A stretch of 32,269 nucleotides of DNA from JBFFXF01 sp041569895 (GTDB taxonomy: Bacteria > Planctomycetota > UBA8108 > JACQVS01): assembly GCA_041569895.1 (NCBI GenBank), contig JBFFXF010000054.1:1-32269 (forward strand), in the 5' to 3' direction. This document shows, in pieces, positions 22,445-29,895 of the stretch. The notes beneath the pieces are model-generated. The model saw only the letters and a list, made by a program, of their open reading frames with translations, was not told the origin of the DNA and did no database searches. Every line of letters begins with the position of its first letter. Position 1 is the stretch's first letter. The position numbers and the translations under genes were made by a program.

Positions 22445-24979
22445 GTGTCCACTCGCACACTCCACCGGTCAGCGGTCTCGCTCGTTCTCCTGGCTCTCGT
22501 CGCCGGAGTCGAGAGCAATCGGCGCGTCGCGGCGGCGGGCTCCGTCGGTCCGCGGGCGCTCCAGATCGGCAAGGACCAGGTATCCGAGCTGCCTCGCGGC
22601 AAGGAGGCGGACGGGATCATCGGCGACTTCGTGCTGCGCAACTCGAAGATCGAGGCGCTGGTCTCGGGCAATCTCCCGTCTCGCAAGGCGAACATGGGAA
22701 CCAACTGGGACTCGCCGACGCCGGGCTGTCTCTATGACCTCTCCGTCCGGAGCTCCGGGAACGATCAGCTGACGTGCTGGGCGCCCGGCAACCTCCACGG
22801 CATGATCTCGTCGGTGATCATCGTCTCCGACGGGACGAACGGCGTCGCGCACGTCCGCGCCGAGCGCACGGCCGCGATCGGAAACGGCCTCCACGAGCGG
22901 CACGACTACAAGCTGGACGAGGGCGCGCCGTTCCTGCGGGTGCACTCGACGTGGACCAACGCCGGCAAGGAGAAGGTCAAGGTGCGGACCTCGCCCGCGG
23001 TCAAGGGGCTCAGGGACGTGAAGTCCGTCCGTGGGATCTCGTTCGGCGACGCCCAGAACCCGAACGATCGCCAGGGCTACGCGTGGACGGTCCTCGCGGG
23101 CGAGGCGGGCGAGAAGGAAGTCCCGCCGGGCGAGTCGATCGAGATCGAGTACGCCATCGCCCCGGGCCGCTCGCCGGCCGATGCGTTCGCTCGACTCGCG
23201 CCGATGCGCGGCGCGACCGGCACGCTGCGAGGCCTCATCGTCGAGGAGGGCGGCGCCCCGATCTCCACGGCGACGGCGGAGATCGACTTCGAGGTGGAGA
23301 TCGAGGTCGAGAACAAGGAGACCAAGAAGAAGGAGAAGAAGCGCGTCACCCGCTCGCTGCACGCCTACACGCGAGAGGACGGAGGGTTCGAGGTCGCCCT
23401 GCCGCCGGGCGAGTATCCGCTCACCGTGCGCGATCTCGGACGCCCCGACATCGAGACCACGGTGACGGTCGGCGAGGGCGAGGTCGCGGAGATCACGGTG
23501 GAGCTCGAGCCCGCCAGTCGCGTCCACTTCGTCGTCACCGAGGGGTCCGAGTCCGGTCGGACGATTCCCTGCAAGGTGCAGTTCCTCGGCGTCGGGTCGA
23601 CGTCCGATCCGCGCTTCGGCGTGCCGATCCAGGCGCGCGGGTGCGACCACCAGTACCACTCGGAGATCGGCGACTTCACGATGCGCGTCCCGGCGGGGAA
23701 GTACCGCGTCGTCATCACGCGCGGCATGGAGTACAGCCATCACGAGGACATCGTCGACCTCCGGCAGGGGGCGACCGCCGAGGTGCGCGCCGTCCTCGAC
23801 CGCGTCGTCGACACCACCGGCTGGATCTCCACCGACTACCACAACCACTCGACACCGAGCGGCGACAACTACTGCGGCACCGACGACCGGGTGATCAACC
23901 TCGCCGCGGAGCACATCGAGTTCGCGCCGACGACGGAGCACAACCGGCTGTACGACTGGGCGCCCCACATCAAACGGCTGGGCCTCGAGGCCGACATCGC
24001 GACCGTCGTCGGCATCGAGCTCACCGGCCCGAACGCGCACTTCAACTCCTTTCCGCTCAAGATGACCCCCTACCGCCAGGACAACGGCGCGCCGACATGG
24101 GTGCACGACCCGCGCATCAACGCCATCGTCCTGCGCGAGTTCGGGGACAGCGGACCGGATCGCTGGGTGCACATCAACCACCCCCAGGTCGGCAAGTTCT
24201 TCCGCGATCGGGACGCGGACGGCGTCGCGGACGGAGGATATCCGGGACTCGAGGACCTCGTCGACGCCGCCGAGGTGTGGAGCACGGAGATCCTCAACCT
24301 CGCGCCGACGTACGAGTACGTCAACTCGAACGGCGAGAAGAGCGTGCGGGAAAACCGCACCTTCGCGTGGCTGCAGCTCCTGAACCAGGGACGGCGGATG
24401 TGGTGCATCGCCGTCTCGGACGCCCACTCGGTGTTCGGCAACGGCGTCGGCGCGTGGCGGACGTACGTCCCGAGCTCGACCGATGAGCCGGGCAAGGTCG
24501 ACTACCGCGAGATCATCCGCCATTCGAAGGCGGGTCGCATGGTCGTGACCAACGGCCCGTTCCTCGAGGTCACCCTCGACGACGGCACCATGCCGGGCGG
24601 CCTCGCCAGGGCGAGCGGCGAGGTGCGCGTCAAGGTGCGCGTCCAGACGACGACGTGGATCGACATCGACCGCGTCCAGGTCCTCGTCAACGGCCGCGCG
24701 CCGGCCAAGCTCAACTTCACCCGCGCGGCGAACGCCGATCTCTTCAAGCGTGGCGTCGTCAGCTTCGAGAAGACCATCACCGTGCCGCTCTCCGAGGACG
24801 CCCACCTGATCGTCGCCGCGGTCGGCGAGAATCACGACCTCGAGACCGGCTACGGCCGCTCATGGCAGTCCGCGATGCACCCGGTCGCGTTCACCAACCC
24901 GATCTACGTCGACATCGACGGCAACGGCTTCCGGCCGAACGGCGACACACTGGGGTTCGCGTTGCCGCTGGGGAAGTAG
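22445..24979 (+). CDS. Secreted CehA/McbA-type PHP-domain metallohydrolase
   Basis: An 844-residue exported protein. The GTG at 22445 is chosen because a full Shine-Dalgarno (GAAGGAGGT) ends four bases before it and a signal peptide follows (SAVSLVLLALVAGVES). The N-terminal half is beta-rich and contains a Lys-rich stretch with NKETKKKEKKR, then two carboxypeptidase-regulatory-like segments (GGFEVALPPGEYPLTVRDLG; MRVPAGKYRVVITRG). The C-terminal part is a PHP metallophosphoesterase-like domain: TDYHNHSTPSGD with His466-x-His468, a TEHN motif, and late VSDAHSVFGNG. Such domains occur in CehA/McbA carbaryl hydrolases, but similar proteins are widespread and the substrate here is unknown. DRDADGVADGGYPGLEDL resembles an EF-hand calcium loop. 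It lies after the PEPCK-sulfatase-MBL cluster but has its own promoter candidate. Confidence 0.88.
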   Translation: MSTRTLHRSAVSLVLLALVAGVESNRRVAAAGSVGPRALQIGKDQVSELPRGKEADGIIGDFVLRNSKIEALVSGNLPSRKANMGTNWDSPTPGCLYDLSVRSSGNDQLTCWAPGNLHGMISSVIIVSDGTNGVAHVRAERTAAIGNGLHERHDYKLDEGAPFLRVHSTWTNAGKEKVKVRTSPAVKGLRDVKSVRGISFGDAQNPNDRQGYAWTVLAGEAGEKEVPPGESIEIEYAIAPGRSPADAFARLAPMRGATGTLRGLIVEEGGAPISTATAEIDFEVEIEVENKETKKKEKKRVTRSLHAYTREDGGFEVALPPGEYPLTVRDLGRPDIETTVTVGEGEVAEITVELEPASRVHFVVTEGSESGRTIPCKVQFLGVGSTSDPRFGVPIQARGCDHQYHSEIGDFTMRVPAGKYRVVITRGMEYSHHEDIVDLRQGATAEVRAVLDRVVDTTGWISTDYHNHSTPSGDNYCGTDDRVINLAAEHIEFAPTTEHNRLYDWAPHIKRLGLEADIATVVGIELTGPNAHFNSFPLKMTPYRQDNGAPTWVHDPRINAIVLREFGDSGPDRWVHINHPQVGKFFRDRDADGVADGGYPGLEDLVDAAEVWSTEILNLAPTYEYVNSNGEKSVRENRTFAWLQLLNQGRRMWCIAVSDAHSVFGNGVGAWRTYVPSSTDEPGKVDYREIIRHSKAGRMVVTNGPFLEVTLDDGTMPGGLARASGEVRVKVRVQTTTWIDIDRVQVLVNGRAPAKLNFTRAANADLFKRGVVSFEKTITVPLSEDAHLIVAAVGENHDLETGYGRSWQSAMHPVAFTNPIYVDIDGNGFRPNGDTLGFALPLGK

Positions 24980-24999
24980 GGAGGGGTGGACGGAAGAGA

Positions 25000-25243
25000 C
25001 GGGAACGCAGATTACGCAGATTGACGCAGATTGAGGAAGGGTCCCTGTCCGACTCGGACCTCGCGATCGGTATCGGAGTCGGAGTCGGTATCGGAATCCG
25101 TCATCGGACTCGGACCTCGGTCCTCTGTCTCGGTCTCGAGCTCCGCGGGATCGGCCCCGACGTCGGGCACGGGAATGACGGCCCGGGTTTTCGGGCACGG
25201 GACCGGGCACGGGAACGGGACCGAGGACGAGTCCGGGAACCGC
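25000..25243 (+). repeat. Intergenic tandem-repeat island E
   Basis: About 25 bases after the PHP hydrolase stop, the plus strand has GGGAACGCAGATT followed by two more CGCAGATT units (25001-25032), then ATCGGN/GTCGGN hexamers (about 25069-25105), imperfect CTCGG units, GGGCAC/GGGACC units (about 25157-25220) and a short GAGGACGAG (25223-25231). The stop of convergent pntB follows at 25244. The TTCGAGGAC core is absent, so this copy is more degenerate, but polarity and module order otherwise agree with the others. The G-rich part contains several GGG runs. Confidence 0.85.
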
Positions 25244-26662
25244 TCAGACCTCCTTCACCGCCTGGACCAGCTTCGTGATGGTGTCCTTGGCGTCGCCGAA
25301 GATCATCAGCGTGTTGTCGCGGTAGAAGAGCGGGTTGTCGACGCCCGCGAAGCCCGGGTTGAGGCTGCGCTTGAGGACGAAGACCGTTCTCGCCTTGTCG
25401 ACCTCGAGGATCGGCATGCCGTAGATCGGGCTCGACGGGTCGTCGAGCGCCGCCGGGTTGGTGACGTCGTTGGCGCCGATGACGATGGCGACGTCGGTCT
25501 GCGGCAAGCGCGGGTTGACCGTCTCCATCTCGAGCAGCTGGTCGTACGGCACGTCCGCCTCGGCCAGCAGGACGTTCATGTGGCCCGGCATGCGACCGGC
25601 CACCGGGTGGATGCCGTAGATCACCTCGATGCCTCGCTTCTGAAGCAACGCGTCGAGCTCGCGCACCTGGTGCTGCGCCTGGGCGACCGCCATGCCGTAG
25701 CCAGGCACGAAGACCACGAGGCTGGCGCCGTCGAGGATCATCGCGGCCTCCTCCGGCGAGGCGCTCTTCGCCACCTTGTCGCTCGCCCCCGCGCCCGCAC
25801 CCGCGACGGCGGCCACGTCGCCCGTGCCGAACGCGCCGAAGAGCACGTTGGCGAGCGAACGGTTCATCGCCTTGCACATGATCTGCGTCAGGATGATTCC
25901 CGAAGCGCCGACCAGCGAGCCGCCGATGATGAGCGCGTTGTTCTGCAGCACGAAACCGGTGGCGCAGGCCGCGAGACCGGAGTAGGAGTTGAGGAGCGAG
26001 ATCACCACCGGCATGTCCGCCCCGCCGATGGGTATGACGCTGAGGACGCCGAGGAGGAGCGAGATCGCCGTCAGCCCGACGAACCACAGCCAGTCCGGCA
26101 TGCCGTTCTCCGACAGCCACGCGCCCGCCGGGTCGAGGACGAAGAGCACGCCGAGCGCGACCGTGCCGGCGAGGAGCAGCGCGTTCGCCGTCTTCTGGAG
26201 CGGGTAGACGATCGGCTGACCCGCCACGAGACCCTGCAGCTTGCCGAACGCGATGAGGCTGCCGGTGAACGTCAGACCGCCAATCAGCATGCTGAGGACG
26301 ACCGGGACGGAGATCATCGGCGCCAGTGCTGTCTCGGTGGCTGACACCTCGCTCGCCGCGACCACCGCGGAGGCGGCGCCGCCGAAGCCGTTGAACAGCG
26401 CCACCATCTGCGGCATGGCGGTCATCTTGACCGTCTGCGCCGCGACGGCGCCGATGGCCGACCCGATGACGACGCCGACGAGGATCTCGGTCCACCCGAG
26501 GACTTCCCTCTCGAAGAGCGCCGCGACGATGGCCGTCAGCATGCCGAGTGCGGCGAGCATGTTGCCGCGAGGCGCCGTCCGCGGCGAGCTCAGCATCTTG
26601 AGCCCGACGATGAACAGGCATGCGCCGACAACGTAGGCGAGCTTGACGAGGTTCTCCGTCAT
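25244..26662 (-). CDS. pntB: NAD(P) transhydrogenase subunit beta
   Basis: A 472-residue inner-membrane subunit of the proton-translocating transhydrogenase, which uses the proton-motive force to reduce NADP+ with NADH. Residues 1-285 carry about nine hydrophobic segments (FGGAASAVVAASE, IGGADMPVVISLLNSYSG are family hallmarks). The C-terminal NADP(H)-binding domain shows VVFVPGYGMAVAQAQHQVRE, YGIHPVAGRMPGHMNVLLAE, DVAIVIGANDVTNPAA and VFVLKRSLNPGFAGVDNPLF. ATG at 26662 is chosen as the family start; the open frame upstream is a shadow. The gene follows pntAB by 14 bases. Its 3' end abuts repeat island E. Confidence 0.96.
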   Translation of the reverse strand: MTENLVKLAYVVGACLFIVGLKMLSSPRTAPRGNMLAALGMLTAIVAALFEREVLGWTEILVGVVIGSAIGAVAAQTVKMTAMPQMVALFNGFGGAASAVVAASEVSATETALAPMISVPVVLSMLIGGLTFTGSLIAFGKLQGLVAGQPIVYPLQKTANALLLAGTVALGVLFVLDPAGAWLSENGMPDWLWFVGLTAISLLLGVLSVIPIGGADMPVVISLLNSYSGLAACATGFVLQNNALIIGGSLVGASGIILTQIMCKAMNRSLANVLFGAFGTGDVAAVAGAGAGASDKVAKSASPEEAAMILDGASLVVFVPGYGMAVAQAQHQVRELDALLQKRGIEVIYGIHPVAGRMPGHMNVLLAEADVPYDQLLEMETVNPRLPQTDVAIVIGANDVTNPAALDDPSSPIYGMPILEVDKARTVFVLKRSLNPGFAGVDNPLFYRDNTLMIFGDAKDTITKLVQAVKEV

Positions 26663-26676
26663 GTGTTCCGGTCCGC

Positions 26677-27036
26677 CTACTTCTTCCTGAACATCTGCAG
26701 CATTCGATTGGTGACGAGGAACCCGCCGACGACGTTGACGGTGGCGAAGACGACCGCGACGATGCCGAGGAGCTTCGCCGTGGAGTGCCACTCGCCGCCG
26801 CGGCCGGCGCAGATGATGGCGCCGATGATGGTGATCCCGGAGATCGCGTTGGAGCCCGACATCAGCGGCGTGTGCAGCGTCGGCGGCACCTTCGAGATCA
26901 CCTCGAAGCCGACGAAGATCGCCAGTGCGAAAATGGTGAGCCCGGTGATCAGCGTCGCCAGCCCACCGGTCCCGGACTCGGCGGACTGGGCAAGCAACGC
27001 GGCGAGGAAGTCGGGGGAGAGAAACGGGTGCGGCAT
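26677..27036 (-). CDS. pntAB: NAD(P) transhydrogenase subunit alpha part 2 (membrane)
   Basis: A 119-residue membrane protein corresponding to the C-terminal transmembrane part of PntA, present as a separate gene in many bacteria. Three or four hydrophobic segments occur (LATLITGLTIFALAIFVGFE, ISGITIIGAIICAG, LLGIVAVVFATVNVVGGFLV), with the hallmark KVPPTLHTPLMSGSNAISGI between the first two. It assembles with PntB to form the proton channel. The spacing is 5 bases from pntAA and 14 from pntB. Confidence 0.95.
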   Translation of the reverse strand: MPHPFLSPDFLAALLAQSAESGTGGLATLITGLTIFALAIFVGFEVISKVPPTLHTPLMSGSNAISGITIIGAIICAGRGGEWHSTAKLLGIVAVVFATVNVVGGFLVTNRMLQMFRKK

Positions 27037-27041
27037 CGACG

Positions 27042-28217
27042 TTACTCCTGGTTCCGGGTCGCGTCGTCGAGCAACTGGCGGGTCGGCTCGTGCAACACCT
27101 CGCCGTTGCGTGTCACCAGCGGCGCGCGCGTCAGCTCGTCATCGAGGTCGAGCGCGAGCTCTCCATCCTTGTTCACGAGGTGAAAGAGGAACGTGCTGAC
27201 GTTGCGCGAGTAGAGCTGGCTGGCGTGGACGCTCATGCTGCTCGGCAGGTTGCGCGGCCCGATGATCGTCACGCCGTGCTCGACGACGGTTTCGCCCGCC
27301 CGGGTGAGCTCGCAGTTCCCGCCCTGCTCCGCGGCGAGATCGACGATCACCGAGCCGGAGCGCATCGCCGCCAGGGCGTCCGTCTCGACGATCCGCGGCG
27401 CCGGCTTTCCGGGCACCAGCGCCGTGGTGATGACGACGTCCGACTTGCGGATGTGGTCGAAGAGCAGCTTGCGGATGCGCTCCTGCGTCTCCGCCGTCTG
27501 CTCCTTCGCGTAACCGCCCGCACCCTCGGCGTCACCGGTCTCGACCTCGAGCTGCACGAAACGTCCACCGAGACTCTCGACCTGCTCCTTGACCACGGGC
27601 CGCACGTCGTACGCCTCGACGACCGCGCCGAGCCTCTTCGCCGTCGCGATCGCCTGGAGACCCGCGACCCCCGCTCCGATGACGAGCACGCGGGCCGGCG
27701 TGATGGTCCCGGCGGCCGTCATCAGCATGGGGAAGTAGCGCGGCAGCGCCGCGGCGGCGATCAGCACGGCCTTGTAGCCGGCGATGTTGCTCATCGAGCT
27801 GAGCGCGTCCATCGACTGGGCCCGGGTGATGCGCGGCATCAGCTCCATGGCGAACGCGGTCACGCCGCGGTCACGGAGACGTCGCGCGACTTCGGCGGCC
27901 CCGCCCGGAGCGAACAGGAACGACACCAGCAGCCCGCCCGACTTCATGGCGTCCACCTCGTGCCGCCCGATCGCCGGGCTCTCCGCCGGCGGCTGCACCT
28001 TGAGCACGATATCGCTGTCGGAGAGGACGCTCTCGGCGGAGCTCTCGACGCGCGCGCCCGCGGCGGCGTAGGCATCGTCGGCGTGATGCGACCCCTCGCC
28101 GGCGCCGGCCTCGACGACGACGTCGAGTCCGCGCTCGACGATCTTCTTGACGGTCTCGGGCACGACCGCGACGCGGTGCTCTCCCTCGACGATCTCCCTC
28201 GGCACGCCAACGAGCAC
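27042..28217 (-). CDS. pntAA: NAD(P) transhydrogenase subunit alpha part 1
   Basis: A 391-residue soluble NAD(H)-binding subunit, related to alanine dehydrogenase. Visible features: VGVPREIVEGEHRVAVVPETV at the N-terminus, SMDALSSMSNIAGYKAVL, the NAD-binding Rossmann loop VLVIGAGVAGLQAIATAKRL (about 174-193), the YDVRPVVKEQVESLGG segment, and a VVITTALVPGKPAPRIV region. It binds NADH and docks on the membrane PntAB-PntB core. The start is GTG at 28217 with GGGAGAGG at suitable spacing. A well-spaced promoter lies just upstream and the three pnt genes form one operon. Confidence 0.95.
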   Translation of the reverse strand: MLVGVPREIVEGEHRVAVVPETVKKIVERGLDVVVEAGAGEGSHHADDAYAAAGARVESSAESVLSDSDIVLKVQPPAESPAIGRHEVDAMKSGGLLVSFLFAPGGAAEVARRLRDRGVTAFAMELMPRITRAQSMDALSSMSNIAGYKAVLIAAAALPRYFPMLMTAAGTITPARVLVIGAGVAGLQAIATAKRLGAVVEAYDVRPVVKEQVESLGGRFVQLEVETGDAEGAGGYAKEQTAETQERIRKLLFDHIRKSDVVITTALVPGKPAPRIVETDALAAMRSGSVIVDLAAEQGGNCELTRAGETVVEHGVTIIGPRNLPSSMSVHASQLYSRNVSTFLFHLVNKDGELALDLDDELTRAPLVTRNGEVLHEPTRQLLDDATRNQE

Positions 28218-28259
28218 GTGACCTCTCCCTGTCGCGACGGTGTGAAAATGAAGGCAAGC

Positions 28260-28288
28260 ACTATAGCGAGAGGCGCTGGAAGGGGCAA
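28260..28288 (-). promoter_or_regulatory. Sigma70-type promoter of the pnt operon
   Basis: On the minus strand TTGCCC (28288-28283) and TATAGT (28265-28260) are separated by exactly 17 bases; they match four and five of six consensus positions. Transcription would begin near 28252, giving a leader of about 35 bases before the GTG at 28217. This is the best promoter match in the window. No operator is evident. The plus-strand gene at 28390 diverges from the same region, but I find no clear promoter for it. Confidence 0.55.
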
Positions 28289-28389
28289 GCGTCAGCTCGG
28301 GAGTCGGAAATTGGTGGCGATCGTAGCCCCGCAGCTCAAGAATCTACGCGCAGATCCCGCCAAGGACCACCCTGACAGACGGAGCCGAC

Positions 28390-29619
28390 ATGTCGCGAGG
28401 AACCGCGCCGAAGAGGTCGACACGCCACGCCCTGATGCTGCTGCTCGCCGCCGTCGCGCCCGCCGGGACGGTCGCACCCGCCGACTGGCCGAACTTCCGC
28501 GGCCCGGGCTTCTCGGCCGTCGTCGAGGACGCCGGGATCCAGGTGCGCTGGTCGTCGCGACCGCCGGTCCTCTGGAAGCGCGATCTCGGCAGCGGCTTCA
28601 GCTCGTTCGCGTGCGTCGGCGATCGCGTCTACACCGCGGGGACGCGCGACGGCCACCAGGTCCTCTACGCGCTCGACGCGACGAGGGGCGACGAGATCTG
28701 GTCGACACGCATCGAGCCGGCCTATCGCGAGCGGCAGGGCGGCGACGGCCCGCGCGCGACGCCGACCGTCAGCGGGGAACGCGTCTACATGATGGGCGCT
28801 CGCGGCACGGTGCTCTGCGTCGACCTCGCCGGCAACAAGGTGTGGGACCGCACCTTCTCCGGTGTCCCGGAGTGGGGCTTCAGCGGTTCGGTGCTCGTCG
28901 AGGGCGACCTCGCCGTGGTCGCCGCGGGCGGCGCCGCCGGAGGCCTGGTGGCGCTCGACCGCGAGACCGGCGCCACCAGGTGGTCGACCGCCGGCGGTCG
29001 AGGTCCGGCGGGATACGCCACGCCGTACCCGTTCACCATCGACGGCACGCGATACATCGCGGGGTTCCTCGGCCGCGAGGCGATCGTGGTCGAGGCCGCG
29101 ACCGGCAAGGAGTTTTGGAAGCTCCGCTGGCGCACGAGCTACGACGTCAACGCGGCGACGCCGATCTTCGACGGCGGTCGACTCTTTCTGAGCTCGGGCT
29201 ATCACCACGGCGCCGCGCTCTACAAGCTCCGGAAGGCGGATGGCGGACTCGAGGGGAAGCTGATCTGGGAGAACGAGTCGATCCGCGCGAAGTTCCAGAC
29301 GCCGGTGCTCCACGACGGGTTCCTCTACGCGTCCGACGAGCGCGGCCTCAAGTGCGTCGAGTTCGCCACCGGACGTGTCGCGTGGTCGATCCCCCGTCTC
29401 CGACACGGCACGCTCATCATCGCCGACGGCACCATCCTCTTCGTCACCGAGCGCGGCGAGCTGCAGATGGCGCCGGCCAGCCCGAGAGGCTTCCGGCCGC
29501 GCTTCAAGGCCGCCTACTTCTCATCCCGCTGCTGGACTGCGCCCGCGCTGCGCGAGGGGTTGTTGTATATGAGGGATCTGGAGGGGATGGTGTGTGTTGA
29601 TCTGAGAAGGAAGCCCTGA
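28390..29619 (+). CDS. Secreted PQQ-like beta-propeller repeat protein
   Basis: A 409-residue exported protein. The N-terminus has a basic stretch and a hydrophobic signal (ALMLLLAAVAPAGTVAP), then DWPNFRGPG at 32-40, a motif that opens many planctomycete secreted propellers. About seven repeats follow with the PQQ-like signature (YALDATRGDEIW, LCVDLAGNKVWD, VALDRETGATRWS, VVEAATGKEFWKL, KCVEFATGRVAWS), each a blade with a turn around an Ala/Asp-x-x-Gly and Trp. No cofactor-binding or catalytic residues are evident, so a binding or scaffold role in the periplasm is more likely than dehydrogenase activity. It is divergent from the pnt operon. Its stop is close to repeat island F. Confidence 0.88.
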   Translation: MSRGTAPKRSTRHALMLLLAAVAPAGTVAPADWPNFRGPGFSAVVEDAGIQVRWSSRPPVLWKRDLGSGFSSFACVGDRVYTAGTRDGHQVLYALDATRGDEIWSTRIEPAYRERQGGDGPRATPTVSGERVYMMGARGTVLCVDLAGNKVWDRTFSGVPEWGFSGSVLVEGDLAVVAAGGAAGGLVALDRETGATRWSTAGGRGPAGYATPYPFTIDGTRYIAGFLGREAIVVEAATGKEFWKLRWRTSYDVNAATPIFDGGRLFLSSGYHHGAALYKLRKADGGLEGKLIWENESIRAKFQTPVLHDGFLYASDERGLKCVEFATGRVAWSIPRLRHGTLIIADGTILFVTERGELQMAPASPRGFRPRFKAAYFSSRCWTAPALREGLLYMRDLEGMVCVDLRRKP

Positions 29620-29633
29620 TCGGACGCCGCACC

Positions 29634-29895
29634 CTCGTCCCGGACCTCGTGCTCGTCCTCGTCCTCGTCCTCGAAGGCCTCGCAGAGACAGTCCGTGTCC
29701 GAGGCAGAGGACCGATACCGATTCCGACTCCGATTCCGATGACCGATTCCGATTCCGATGGTTACTCCGACTCCGACTTCGTCAATCTGCGGAATCTGCG
29801 GAAATCTGCGTTCCCGTCCTCGTCGCAACTCGATCGCGCCCGGGAACGGGAACGGGAACGGGAACGGGGGCGGGGACGGGAACGGGTCCTGGACG
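29634..29895 (-). repeat. Intergenic tandem-repeat island F
   Basis: Read on the minus strand from just after the kinase stop, it has all four modules in order: GTTCCC hexamers (about 29886-29842), GGGAACGCAGATT with further CGCAGATT units (about 29817-29784), ATCGGA/GTCGGA hexamers (about 29782-29715), then GGCCTTCGAGGAC and GAGGAC hexamers (about 29680-29650). The plus strand of the first module reads GGGAAC four times and then GGGGGC, a textbook four-tract G-quadruplex pattern. This is the most complete copy of the composite element. Confidence 0.9.

Noticed and set aside
18304..24835. Long minus-strand open frames (577, 496 and 788 codons) opposite pckG, the sulfatase and the PHP hydrolase
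   Set aside because: Same cause; no recognisable domain, while the plus-strand genes are well supported.
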